NCBI GenBank assembly: GCA_046757725.1 | Contig: JBHHYU010000023.1 | Coordinates: forward strand, 1-34,234 | Direction of reading: 5' to 3' | Length of the DNA: 34,234 nucleotides | Source: JBHHYU01 sp046757725 | GTDB taxonomy: Bacteria > Desulfobacterota > Binatia > UBA9968 | Shown: piece by piece, positions 5,763-13,381 of the stretch | Layout of the letters: each line of letters opens with the position of its first letter | Position numbering within the stretch: position 1 is the stretch's first letter | Notes under the pieces: generated by a model | Told to the model about the DNA's origin: nothing | Database searches by the model: none | The model's input: the letters and a program-made list of their open reading frames with translations, nothing else | Position numbers and translations under genes: made by a program

Positions 5763-6521
5763 CTATAATTTACTTAAAATATAGGGTCCGTCCTTAGTAA
5801 TCGCCACTGAATGTTCGAAATGGGCCGACAAGCTGCCATCTTTCGTCACAGCGGTCCACCCATCCTCTTTGATCTCGACCTCATATCCGCCTGCGTTGAA
5901 CATCGGTTCGACGGCCAAAACCATACCTTCCCTCAGTCGAAGCCCCCGGTCCGCATCTCCATAATTTGGGACAGGGGGATCCTCATGAAGTTTCCTGCCT
6001 ATCCCATGACCTACAAAGACTCTGACCACCGAGAAACCAGCACTCTCAGCAGTGTGCTGAATCACCGAAGAAAGATCCCCCAATCTCTTGCCCTCCTCAA
6101 GCTGGTCGATACCTTTATAAAGGGCCTGTTCGGTAACCCGCATCAAACATTGTGCCTCCTCAGTTACCTTCCCTACTCCCACTGTAATGGCAGAGTCTCC
6201 GTAAAAACCTTCATGTATCACGCCAAAGTCAAGCCCCACAACGTCTCCCTCTTGAAGCACACGATCGGAGGGGACCCCATGAACGATCTCTTCGTTGACG
6301 GAGGCACAAAGGGTAGAAGGATAGACCTTATCCGCCACCACATACCCCTTGAATGCCGGTCGCGCCTTTTTCTTATAAGTCAATTCCTCAGCCAAAGCAT
6401 CTAAATGCGATGTCGTCACGCCAGGGGCAACCTTTGTTTCTAACTCCCTCAGGATCTCCGCTACGATTAGATTTGCCCGCCTCAGGATCTCGATTTCCCG
6501 GTTGGATTTAAGAAAGACCAC
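5763..6521 (-). CDS. map: Type I methionine aminopeptidase
   Basis: 252 residues. The enzyme removes the initiator methionine from nascent proteins using a dimetal centre. The five metal ligands of the family are all visible: Asp98, Asp109, His172, Glu205 and Glu237, with the substrate His81 in the HGVP motif. The start is GTG at 6521, nine bases after GGAGG, and only two bases separate it from the adk stop codon, indicating translational coupling. There is no N-terminal zinc or SH3-binding extension, so it is type Ia. Its position between adk and infA is the common arrangement outside the Gammaproteobacteria. Confidence 0.97.
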   Translation of the reverse strand: MVFLKSNREIEILRRANLIVAEILRELETKVAPGVTTSHLDALAEELTYKKKARPAFKGYVVADKVYPSTLCASVNEEIVHGVPSDRVLQEGDVVGLDFGVIHEGFYGDSAITVGVGKVTEEAQCLMRVTEQALYKGIDQLEEGKRLGDLSSVIQHTAESAGFSVVRVFVGHGIGRKLHEDPPVPNYGDADRGLRLREGMVLAVEPMFNAGGYEVEIKEDGWTAVTKDGSLSAHFEHSVAITKDGPYILSKL

Positions 6522-6523
6522 TT

Positions 6524-7171
6524 TCAGGCCCCTCCGAGCGCCTTAAGAAAACGGTCTCGGATCTCCTCCACGCTTCCCACGCCGTCAATTTCCTTGAGCA
6601 GATCTCTCTTACGGTAATAGTCAATCAACGGAGCGGTCTGGGTTTCATAAACGTGAAGTCGCGCACTGATTGCCTCTTCGCGATCATCCTCACGCTGATA
6701 GAGTTCCCCCAGACATCGATCACAAAAATCGGTTCGGCCGGGAGGATCAAAAACGATATGATAAAGGCTCCCACACCGCTTGCATGTTCGGCGCCCTACC
6801 AATCTTTCAAGGATCACGCTTTGGGGGACCCGGATATAAAAGACGCAGTCCAGTTCACACTCCATCTCTTTGAGTATCGCATCCAAACCATCGGCCTGGA
6901 CTCGTGTTCGCGGGAATCCGTCTAGGACAAAACCCCTCTTACAATCATTTTTACGCAATCGCTCAGCTACAAGACTTAACATGACTTTATCAGGGACTAG
7001 TCTGCCCTTTTCGATGTGCCTTGCAGCTCCCTTCCCTAAAGACGTCCGATCACGAACTGCCTTCCTCAAGAGTTCTCCGGTTGACACCGGACAAACACCA
7101 TACTTTTCTTTTAGAAACAGGGCCTGAGTTCCTTTGCCCGCCCCGGGTGGGCCCAAAAAAACTACGCGCAC
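6524..7171 (-). CDS. adk: Adenylate kinase, zinc-LID form
   Basis: 215 residues. Adenylate kinase interconverts ATP + AMP and 2 ADP. The P-loop GPPGAGKGT is at residues 7-15 and GFPRT at about 85-89. The LID domain carries Cys130, Cys133, Cys150 and Cys153, the structural zinc finger typical of Gram-positive and many other bacteria but absent in E. coli. I start at GTG 7171, which gives the family N-terminus MRVVFLGPPG and has GGAGG (7176-7180) four bases upstream; the upstream TTG at 7189 would add six unrelated residues. It lies 21 nt after secY and 2 nt before map. Confidence 0.97.
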   Translation of the reverse strand: MRVVFLGPPGAGKGTQALFLKEKYGVCPVSTGELLRKAVRDRTSLGKGAARHIEKGRLVPDKVMLSLVAERLRKNDCKRGFVLDGFPRTRVQADGLDAILKEMECELDCVFYIRVPQSVILERLVGRRTCKRCGSLYHIVFDPPGRTDFCDRCLGELYQREDDREEAISARLHVYETQTAPLIDYYRKRDLLKEIDGVGSVEEIRDRFLKALGGA

Positions 7172-7192
7172 AAGACCTCCGAAGGTCAATAC

Positions 7193-8503
7193 TCAATCCC
7201 TCCTCCCGCGCATTCGACCCCGCTTCATGAAACCGTCGTAGCTACGAGTAATCATATGTGTCTCGACTTGAGACACCGTGTCCAAGGCGACGCCTACGAC
7301 GATCAGGAGGGCGGTGCCACCGAAGAAGAAGGGCACATTCAATTGGCTAATCAGAATCGTCGGTAAAAGGGATACGACCGAAAGATAAATGGCCCCCCCT
7401 AGTGTAATTCTAGAAAGCACACGATCAATAAAATCCGCCGTTTTTTGTCCTGGCCGGATCCCCGGAATATAGCCTCCGAGTTTTTTCATGTTGTCCGCTA
7501 CATCCACCGGATTGAATACAACCGCTGTGTAAAAATAACAGAAAAAGATGATAAACCCCACATAGAGGAGATCATTCAACCACTGTCCCGGGGCCAAATA
7601 TCCCGCTGCCGCTTGGGCCCAAGGATAGGGCGCAAACTGAGCCAGGGTCGCTGGAAAGATTAGAATCGAGGAAGCAAAGATGGGCGGGATCACTCCCGAG
7701 GTATTGATTTTAAGGGGCAGGTGAGAACTCTGCCCCCCATACATCTTCCGCCCCACCACCCTTTTGGCATACTGGACCGGAATCCTCCTCTGCCCTTGCT
7801 CCATGAAAATGATCACTCCAACCACCGCCACCACAAAGACGACGAGCACAAGAGCTACTAAAACGCCTAATTCTCCCTCGCGAATGAACTGAAAAGTAGT
7901 TGTGATCGCCGACGGCAATCGAGCTACGATACCGGCAAAAATAATCAGGGAAATCCCATTGCCGATCCCACGTTCCGTCACCTGCTCACCCAACCACATG
8001 ATAAAGGCTGTGCCCGAAGTCAATGTGATGACTGTCATTATACGAAATGGCCAACCGGGATTCAGGACAATGGCTTGGCCACCAGGCCCTTGGGTTCCTT
8101 CCAAGCCGAAACTAATCATCAACCCTTGAATGATAGAAAGGACAACCGTTCCGTAACGAGTATATTGGGTAATTTTCCTCTGCCCTACTTCACCCTCCTT
8201 GGAAAGTCGCTCCAAATAAGGAAACACCACCGTGAGAAGCTGTAGAATGATCGATGCGCTGATATAAGGCATGATCCCCAAGGAAAACACCGAAAACTGC
8301 TCGAGCGCCCCTCCGGAAAAAAGGTTAAACAGACCAAAAATGGTACCCTGAACCCGCTCGAAAAAAGCCGCCAGAGCTACACGATCAATTCCGGGAGTCG
8401 GAATATGCACCCCCACACGGTACACGGCCATCATGGCGAGTGTGAAAAGAACCCTGCGTCTTAACTCAGGAATCTTGGTGGCGTTTTGAAAACCCTCAAG
8501 CAT
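7193..8503 (-). CDS. secY: Preprotein translocase subunit SecY
   Basis: 436 residues, the normal size. SecY is the channel of the Sec translocon in the inner membrane, with ten transmembrane helices; the hydrophobic segments are evident along the sequence, for example FTLAMMAVYRVGVHIPTPG near residues 20-38 and FSLGIMPYISASIILQLLTV around 72-91. The plug-loop and cytoplasmic basic loops (e.g. QRRIPVQYAKRVVGR) are conserved. The ATG overlaps the end of rplO by 8 bases, so the two are translationally coupled. Its partner secE lies about 24 kb upstream in the same cluster. Confidence 0.98.
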   Translation of the reverse strand: MLEGFQNATKIPELRRRVLFTLAMMAVYRVGVHIPTPGIDRVALAAFFERVQGTIFGLFNLFSGGALEQFSVFSLGIMPYISASIILQLLTVVFPYLERLSKEGEVGQRKITQYTRYGTVVLSIIQGLMISFGLEGTQGPGGQAIVLNPGWPFRIMTVITLTSGTAFIMWLGEQVTERGIGNGISLIIFAGIVARLPSAITTTFQFIREGELGVLVALVLVVFVVAVVGVIIFMEQGQRRIPVQYAKRVVGRKMYGGQSSHLPLKINTSGVIPPIFASSILIFPATLAQFAPYPWAQAAAGYLAPGQWLNDLLYVGFIIFFCYFYTAVVFNPVDVADNMKKLGGYIPGIRPGQKTADFIDRVLSRITLGGAIYLSVVSLLPTILISQLNVPFFFGGTALLIVVGVALDTVSQVETHMITRSYDGFMKRGRMRGRRD

Positions 8504-8951
8504 GGGGGATAATGAACTCTACCTTTCCGCCCAGAGACTCGATCTTTTTCTTTGCCTTCGAGGAAAACCCATGAGCCTTTACCGTCAGAGTTTTACTTAA
8601 CGAGCCGTCGCCTAAGACCTTAACAGGCTCGCCTTTTCTCCGGACCAATCGATGCTCAAACAATTTCTCAGGGGTGACCTCACTCCCGGAAGTGAAAACT
8701 TCCAACTGTCCGAGGTTGACTACGGCCAAAACTTTTCTAAAAGGGTTGTGAAACCCGCGTTTTGGGACGCGCCGGCTAAGCGGCATCTGACCGCCTTCAA
8801 AACCTGGCCGGGTCCCACCCCCAGACCGGGCCCCCTGTCCTTTATGGCCACGGCAAGAGGTTTTTCCATGTCCGGAACCATCCCCCCGACCTACCCGCTT
8901 CTTGTTTCTTTTAGAGCCAACAGCAGGTTTCAAATTGCTCAGGTCCATCAT
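8496..8951 (-). CDS. rplO: 50S ribosomal protein L15
   Basis: 151 residues from the ATG at 8951; the next codon is also ATG, and a TTG lies two codons upstream. No good Shine-Dalgarno precedes any of them, so translation probably depends on coupling with rpsE, 11 nt upstream. L15 is a late-assembling large-subunit protein; its glycine-rich N-terminus is clear (KRVGRGDGSGHGKTSCRGHKGQ, then SGGGTRPGFEGGQMPLSRR). In most bacteria rpmD lies between rpsE and rplO; here there is no room for it. Confidence 0.97.
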   Translation of the reverse strand: MMDLSNLKPAVGSKRNKKRVGRGDGSGHGKTSCRGHKGQGARSGGGTRPGFEGGQMPLSRRVPKRGFHNPFRKVLAVVNLGQLEVFTSGSEVTPEKLFEHRLVRRKGEPVKVLGDGSLSKTLTVKAHGFSSKAKKKIESLGGKVEFIIPHA

Positions 8952-8962
8952 GATCAATGAAA

Positions 8963-9451
8963 CTAGGCCGATGCCTTTCCTCTTCGACTAATAATTTCTT
9001 CTGGAAATTTAAGATCCCTGAGGGCCTCAAAGGTCGCCTTAACCATATTGTGCGCGTTGTGGGAGCCAATGCACTTGGTAAGCACATCCTGGATACCGAC
9101 AGCCTCCACTACTGCCCGCACTCCCCCTCCAGCTATCACACCAGTCCCTTGCGACGCGGGTTTAAGCATGACATGACCCGCTCCAAACTGTCCGGTAACT
9201 TCGAACGGGATTGTTCCCTCGATAATCGGGATCCTTATCAGACCTTTCTTCGCCCGTTCCACGCCTTTTCGTATGGCCTCTGGCACTTCTTTGGCCTTAC
9301 CCATACCATATCCAACAATGGCCTTCCTATCTCCCACAACCACTAGGGCACTGAAACTGAAACGGCGCCCCCCCTTTACCACTTTCGCCACCCGGCTGAT
9401 ATGGACGACTTTATCCTTTAGCTCCAAACCCTGCGGATCAATCCTTTCCAT
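8963..9451 (-). CDS. rpsE: 30S ribosomal protein S5
   Basis: 162 residues. S5 takes part in decoding fidelity and mRNA helicase activity at the entry channel. The double-stranded-RNA-binding-like domain begins LKDKVVHISRVAKVVKGGRR, and the C-terminal domain has GIQDVLTKCIGSHNAHNMVKA. Residues around the spectinomycin loop (VVKGGRRFSF) look normal, so there is no sign of resistance alleles. The ATG at 9451 follows an 83-nt gap with repeat-like sequence; rplO follows without rpmD. Confidence 0.98.
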   Translation of the reverse strand: MERIDPQGLELKDKVVHISRVAKVVKGGRRFSFSALVVVGDRKAIVGYGMGKAKEVPEAIRKGVERAKKGLIRIPIIEGTIPFEVTGQFGAGHVMLKPASQGTGVIAGGGVRAVVEAVGIQDVLTKCIGSHNAHNMVKATFEALRDLKFPEEIISRRGKASA

Positions 9452-9534
9452 TGCAACTCAGAACCCCGTCGTTAAGTGTCAGCATTCAGAATTCTAATTC
9501 CAGAATTCTATCTCCTTATTTTTTACTCCTTCAT
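9452..9534. repeat. rplR-rpsE gap with tandem CAGAATTCTA modules
   Basis: CAGAATTCTA occurs twice (9487-9496 and 9501-9510), 14 bases apart, preceded by GTCAGCATTCAGAAT-like sequence. It resembles the modules between rpsK and rpsD. The gap is wide for the spc cluster, and no promoter or terminator is clear. Confidence 0.5.
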
Positions 9535-9903
9535 TTAGAAACTCAAGCCGCCCTCACGGGCCGCCTCTGCTAAAGCTTTGACCCGCCCATGAAAGAGGAA
9601 CCCATTGCGGTCAAATACCACCTTAGTAATGTTCTTCTCTCTGCAACGCCGAGCCAGCAATAGTCCAACCTGCTTGGCCGTTTCGAGCCCTTCGGTCTTT
9701 TTAGGGTTATCTCTCAACTCTTTAGAGAGCGTGGAAGAAGAGATCAGCGTTATCCCGCTCTCGTCAGAAATAACCTGCGCATAGATATGCTTTAGACTCC
9801 GAAAAACACAAACACGCGGGCGAGTATCTGTTCCTAAAATCTCTTTCCGCACCCGTTTCTGCCGCCGTTTGCGTCCTATCCGTCTCTGATGACCTTTTGC
9901 CAT
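9535..9903 (-). CDS. rplR: 50S ribosomal protein L18
   Basis: 122 residues, normal size. L18 binds 5S rRNA together with L5. The basic N-terminus (MAKGHQRRIGRKRRQKRVRK) and the conserved segment RPRVCVFRSLKHIYAQVI are followed by the family C-terminus FDRNGFLFHGRVKALAEAAREGGL. It lies 21 nt after rplF in the standard spc order. Confidence 0.98.
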   Translation of the reverse strand: MAKGHQRRIGRKRRQKRVRKEILGTDTRPRVCVFRSLKHIYAQVISDESGITLISSSTLSKELRDNPKKTEGLETAKQVGLLLARRCREKNITKVVFDRNGFLFHGRVKALAEAAREGGLSF

Positions 9904-9924
9904 GGTCGTCTTTACTCTCCTATT

Positions 9925-10470
9925 CTAGCCGGCGGCGCCCACTGTCTTTCCAGCCTTACGGCGAATCACCTCTTCCTGATATCTTATCCCTTTACCTTTG
10001 TAAGGCTCTGGGGGCCTGAGACGTCGTACCACGGCTGCTGCCTTTCCCAAAAGCTGTTTGTCTATACTTTGCAAGGTTACGACCGTTTGCCTTTCCACAG
10101 TTGCAGTCACTCCAGATGGCAAGGGAAAAAGGACGGGGTGAGAATAACCCAAAGTCAAATGCAATTCGGTCCCTTTAACTTCTGCTCGATAACCTACTCC
10201 GTTAATTTCCAGAACCCGGGTGAAACCTCGGCTAACCCCCTCCACCATGTTGGCAATGAGCTTGCGCGCAAGCCCGTGAAACGCCCTGATTTTCCTTTCA
10301 TCTGTCTCCCGGATAATATGTGCTTCATTCCCTTCAATCTTGACCTGAATCCCTGATGGGACCTCAGCCTCAAGCTTTCCCTTGGGCCCTTCCACGCGGA
10401 TACTATGATCCTCTAAAAAAATCTTGACCCCATGCGGGATGGATATCGGTTGCCTTCCAATACGGGACAC
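9925..10470 (-). CDS. rplF: 50S ribosomal protein L6
   Basis: 181 residues with the two repeated L6 domains (about 10-82 and 90-165). L6 lies near the sarcin-ricin loop and the elongation factor binding site. The start MSRIGRQPISIPHGVKI and the C-terminal signature PEPYKGKGIRYQEEVIRRK are typical. It follows rpsH by 19 nt. Confidence 0.98.
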   Translation of the reverse strand: MSRIGRQPISIPHGVKIFLEDHSIRVEGPKGKLEAEVPSGIQVKIEGNEAHIIRETDERKIRAFHGLARKLIANMVEGVSRGFTRVLEINGVGYRAEVKGTELHLTLGYSHPVLFPLPSGVTATVERQTVVTLQSIDKQLLGKAAAVVRRLRPPEPYKGKGIRYQEEVIRRKAGKTVGAAG

Positions 10471-10489
10471 CTTGCACCTCGCTCCCGGT

Positions 10490-10894
10490 CTACCAGACCG
10501 AGCAAATCAATTCTCCCCCCACCTTCGCCCTTTGCGCATCTCGGTCTACCAATATTCCTCTAGGTGTCGAAAGAATATTGATCCCAAGCCCTTTACGAAC
10601 AGGAGGAATCTCTTCAACTCCCACATAAATCCTAAGGCTAGGTCGGCTAACTCGCTTCAAACCTAGAATAATCGGATTGTTTTCTTTGTCGAATTTTAAT
10701 TGGATTCGAAGTTCCTCACCCGTTGCATCCTTTGCCTTGACCTTTCTAACTTCCTGCAGATAACCCTCTTCTACCAAGACATGGGCAATTCCCTCTTTAA
10801 TACGTGACCAGGGAACCCTGACAGTTTCATGCCGCGCACGTGTGGCATTTCTAATTCGAGTCAGCATATCCGCTATCGGATCCGTCATTCCCAT
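10490..10894 (-). CDS. rpsH: 30S ribosomal protein S8
   Basis: 134 residues from the ATG at 10894, seven bases after GGAG; an in-frame ATG two codons later is possible. S8 binds 16S rRNA helix 21 and is the spc-operon repressor in E. coli. The N-terminal signature DPIADMLTRIRNATRARH and the C-terminal motif STPRGILVDRDAQRAKVGGELIC are clear. It follows the zinc-type S14 gene by 16 nt. Confidence 0.98.
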   Translation of the reverse strand: MGMTDPIADMLTRIRNATRARHETVRVPWSRIKEGIAHVLVEEGYLQEVRKVKAKDATGEELRIQLKFDKENNPIILGLKRVSRPSLRIYVGVEEIPPVRKGLGINILSTPRGILVDRDAQRAKVGGELICSVW

Positions 10895-10910
10895 CTTGTT
10901 CTCCGAAAGA

Positions 10911-11096
10911 TTACCAACTTGCTTTAATCAGTCCGGGGATTTGCCCCTTGCGAGCAAACTCCCTAAGACAAATCCGACACAGCCGAAACCGACGGTAAAA
11001 AGACCTTGCCCGCCCACAGACAGGACAGCGGTTATATTGTCTCACCTTGAACTTCGGAAGCGTTTCCGCCTTAATTCGAAGACATTTCTTGGCCAA
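10911..11096 (-). CDS. rpsZ: 30S ribosomal protein S14 type Z (TTG start)
   Basis: 61 residues starting MAKKCLRIKAETLPKFKV, the exact length of the zinc form of S14. Cys24, Cys27, Cys40 and Cys43 make the zinc site. The start is TTG at 11096, just after AAGGAGAGG (11100-11108). The reading frame is open to 11123, but the extra nine residues contain the ribosome binding site and lie inside rplE. The gene overlaps the 3' end of rplE by 26 bases because rplE has an extended C-terminus. S14 sits in the head of the small subunit. Confidence 0.96.
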   Translation of the reverse strand: MAKKCLRIKAETLPKFKVRQYNRCPVCGRARSFYRRFRLCRICLREFARKGQIPGLIKASW

Positions 11097-11652
11097 CGGC
11101 CTCTCCTTGTTCTGTCGCGACAAACGGCATTCCTAAATACTTAAGCAATGCCTTTCCTTCTGGATCTGTTCTCGCTGTCGTCACGATCGATACGGTGAGC
11201 CCTCGCACTTTTTCAACTTTATCAACCTGGATTTCTGGGAAAATAATCTGCTCTCGCAGTCCTAGCGAGTAATTGCCACGATGATCAAAAGACCGATCGG
11301 AAACCCCTCTGAAATCTCGGACTCGAGGCAAAGCCACGTGAATTAAGCGGTCTAAAAACTCGTACATCCGCTCGCGCCTCATCGTAACCATGCACCCAAT
11401 AGGAAGACCCGCACGCAGCTTAAAGTTGGCAATGGCCTTTTTAGCCCGTGTGATCACCGGCCTCTGTCCCGTAATCGCCGAAACCTCAGCCACGGCCGCA
11501 TCCAGGACCTTGATATTTTGAATAGCCTCCCCCACACCAATGTTCACCGTTATTTTTTCCAACCGTGGAACTTGAAGTTTGTTCTTATAACCGAACTCCT
11601 TCGTCATGGCCGGAACTACTTCTTCCTCGTATTTTTTCTTAAGCCGCGCCAT
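11071..11652 (-). CDS. rplE: 50S ribosomal protein L5, slightly extended
   Basis: 193 residues against about 179 in most bacteria. L5 binds 5S rRNA and contacts the P-site tRNA and S13. The N-terminus (MARLKKKYEEEVVPAMTKEF) and central motifs (QRPVITRAKKAIANFKLR, FRGVSDRSFDHRGNYSLG) are normal. The usual terminal LLKYLGMPF is followed by about 14 additional residues (VATEQGEAVGQEMSSN), which overlap the start of rpsZ. It lies 10 nt after rplX. Confidence 0.98.
   Translation of the reverse strand: MARLKKKYEEEVVPAMTKEFGYKNKLQVPRLEKITVNIGVGEAIQNIKVLDAAVAEVSAITGQRPVITRAKKAIANFKLRAGLPIGCMVTMRRERMYEFLDRLIHVALPRVRDFRGVSDRSFDHRGNYSLGLREQIIFPEIQVDKVEKVRGLTVSIVTTARTDPEGKALLKYLGMPFVATEQGEAVGQEMSSN
11100..11108 (-). 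promoter_or_regulatory. Ribosome binding site of rpsZ inside rplE
   Basis: AAGGAGAGG followed by CCG and the TTG start codon. It lies within the rplE coding sequence, so rpsZ initiation occurs while rplE is still being translated. Confidence 0.75.
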
Positions 11653-11662
11653 CGTATCCGTT

Positions 11663-11974
11663 TTAATCTAAAGGGCCCCCACAGCGGCGACAGATACGCA
11701 CTTTTTCTTCATCCGCTAAAACTTTCTTGCCAACTCTAACGGGACCATTACATTTGTCACACATCACCATAAGGTTAGAAGCTTGAAGGAAGGCCTCTTT
11801 TTCCAGTATCCCTCCTGATTGCTGCGCTCCCCGTGCTCGGGAGTGTCGTTTCACTAAGTTTACTCGCTCGATAAGGGCGAGACCTTTCTCCGGCAGGATT
11901 CTAAGAACCTTGCCCGTCTTCCCCCGCTCCCGACCAGCAATCACCATTACACTGTCGTTTTTGCGAATATGCAT
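11663..11974 (-). CDS. rplX: 50S ribosomal protein L24, zinc-ribbon form
   Basis: 103 residues. L24 is an early assembly protein at the exit-tunnel rim. The KOW motif is at about 5-33 (KNDSVMVIAGRERGKTGKV). A C-terminal zinc ribbon is indicated by Cys72, Cys75, Cys95 and Cys98, a variant found in many but not all bacteria. It follows rplN after 65 nt and precedes rplE by 10 nt. Confidence 0.97.
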   Translation of the reverse strand: MHIRKNDSVMVIAGRERGKTGKVLRILPEKGLALIERVNLVKRHSRARGAQQSGGILEKEAFLQASNLMVMCDKCNGPVRVGKKVLADEEKVRICRRCGGPLD

Positions 11975-12039
11975 ATTAAAACCTAAACGCTCAACCTTCA
12001 GCTTTAAGCCTTTTACTAGCTTACCGCTGACTTGTGTTC

Positions 12040-12408
12040 TTAAAGCACCTCCGGAGCGAGTGAGATGATCTTCATGAATTTCTTTGCCCTGAGCTCACGG
12101 GCCACAGGTCCGAAGATACGAGTCCCAATGGGCTCTTTCTGGTTATCAACAAGAACCGCAGAGTTATTGTCGAACCGGATGTAAGTTCCGTCCGGACGGC
12201 CCAGCTCCTTTGCGGTTCGTACCACGACAGCCCTCGCCACAGTGCCCTTTTTTACCTTTGCATTGGGGATGGCCTCTTTTATTGAAACCACAATAACATC
12301 TCCTATCGAGGCATACCTGCGTTTGCTTCCTCCAAGGACCTTAATGCATTGAACCTTCCGTGCCCCCGAGTTGTCCGCCACATCCAACATCGTGCTCGCT
12401 TGAATCAT
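12040..12408 (-). CDS. rplN: 50S ribosomal protein L14
   Basis: 122 residues, exactly the usual size. L14 forms intersubunit bridge B8 and binds the silencing factor RsfS in known systems. The start MIQASTMLDVADNSGARKVQ and the terminal EL..KKFMKIISLAPEVL are diagnostic. Its ATG overlaps the rpsQ stop codon (ATGA), indicating coupling. Confidence 0.98.
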   Translation of the reverse strand: MIQASTMLDVADNSGARKVQCIKVLGGSKRRYASIGDVIVVSIKEAIPNAKVKKGTVARAVVVRTAKELGRPDGTYIRFDNNSAVLVDNQKEPIGTRIFGPVARELRAKKFMKIISLAPEVL

Positions 12409-12695
12409 GGAAGGGCTCCTCTTTCATCCGCCTCTGCCTGAACGGCCCTTTCCAAGACTTGCCTCACGCGCCAACGCTTATCCCGGCTCAAAGGCCGACA
12501 CTCTACAATCAGCACCTGGTCCCCTACTTGACATTGATTTCTTTCGTCGTGCGCTTTGACCTTGGTTTGCCGCTTGAGGCGCTTTTTGTATCTGGGATGC
12601 ACCACGATTCGCTCCACGGAGACCACAACGGTTTTCTGCATCCGATTACTCGTAACTAAACCCCTTCGTTCTCTTCTGCTACCTCCTTGATTCAT
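12405..12695 (-). CDS. rpsQ: 30S ribosomal protein S17
   Basis: 96 residues, about 12 longer than E. coli S17 because of extra N-terminal (MNQGGSRRERRG) and C-terminal residues. The OB-fold core is clear: GLVTSNRMQKTVVVSVER and HDERNQCQVGDQVLIVECRPLS. S17 binds 16S rRNA early in assembly. The ATG at 12695 has only a weak AAAGGG upstream. An AAGGAGG inside the first codons has no in-frame start codon after it, so the upstream ATG stands. Confidence 0.96.
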   Translation of the reverse strand: MNQGGSRRERRGLVTSNRMQKTVVVSVERIVVHPRYKKRLKRQTKVKAHDERNQCQVGDQVLIVECRPLSRDKRWRVRQVLERAVQAEADERGALP

Positions 12696-12704
12696 ACTAA
12701 CCCT

Positions 12705-12899
12705 TTACCCCTGGTGCCTTTTTTCCGTCAGCACAGTCTCCAACCGAGCCAGATCTCGCTTAATCTGCCTCAATTTCATGGAGTTCTCCACCCGACTCGT
12801 GGTCCGTCTAAGCCTCAAGTGAAAGATCTCTTCTTTAAGCTCGCCCCGCTTTTGGGAAAGCTCCTCACTGCTCATCTCCCGTATCTGCTTAGCTTCCAT
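12705..12899 (-). CDS. rpmC: 50S ribosomal protein L29
   Basis: 64 residues from the ATG at 12899 (MEAKQIREMSSEELSQKR), the normal L29 length: a small two-helix protein at the tunnel exit that helps bind SRP and trigger factor. The frame is open to a TTG at 12923, but that region codes for the end of L16 in another frame. The start overlaps the rplP stop by 11 bases. GGGGAAG lies about eight bases upstream. Confidence 0.95.
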   Translation of the reverse strand: MEAKQIREMSSEELSQKRGELKEEIFHLRLRRTTSRVENSMKLRQIKRDLARLETVLTEKRHQG

Positions 12900-13314
12900 A
12901 GGATGAACTTCCCCGCTCCACAAACTGGGTGGGGATAGAGAGCTTATGCGAGGCCAGGCGAAACGCCTCTCGTGCTAGCTCTCCTTGCACCCCTTCCATT
13001 TCAAAAAGAACTCTCCCGGGCTTGATCACCGCGACCCACGCGTCCATAGATCCTTTCCCTTTTCCCATCCGAGTCTCAATCGGCTTCTTGGTTAATGGCT
13101 TATCCGGGAAGATACGGATCCACACCTTTCCCCCGCGTTGCATGTAACGGGTCAGCGCAACTCGAGCTGCTTCAATCTGACGTGCCGTTACCCAGCCACG
13201 CCCTAGCGCTTTCAGTCCATAATCTCCAAAGGCTAAGCTAGATCCTCTTGTGGCAAGTCCACCCCTTCTCCCTTTCTGCCGCTTACGGTATTTTACTTTT
13301 TTCGGCTCCAGCAT
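12889..13314 (-). CDS. rplP: 50S ribosomal protein L16
   Basis: 141 residues from the ATG at 13314 (MLEPKKVKYRKRQKGRRGG). L16 is next to the peptidyl transferase centre and the A site. Conserved parts include ARQIEAARVALTRYMQRGG, KVWIRIFPDKPLTKKPIE and RMGKGKGSMDAWVAVIKPGR. The usual KGRMKG loop reads KGRRGG here. The final residues VERGSSSYGS go slightly beyond the family end and overlap rpmC. Confidence 0.97.
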   Translation of the reverse strand: MLEPKKVKYRKRQKGRRGGLATRGSSLAFGDYGLKALGRGWVTARQIEAARVALTRYMQRGGKVWIRIFPDKPLTKKPIETRMGKGKGSMDAWVAVIKPGRVLFEMEGVQGELAREAFRLASHKLSIPTQFVERGSSSYGS

Positions 13315-13381
13315 AATCAAGCCCCGTAGGTAATAGATGACACGCTTGACATAAGCATCTATCTCTAGCGCATGTTCCCTT

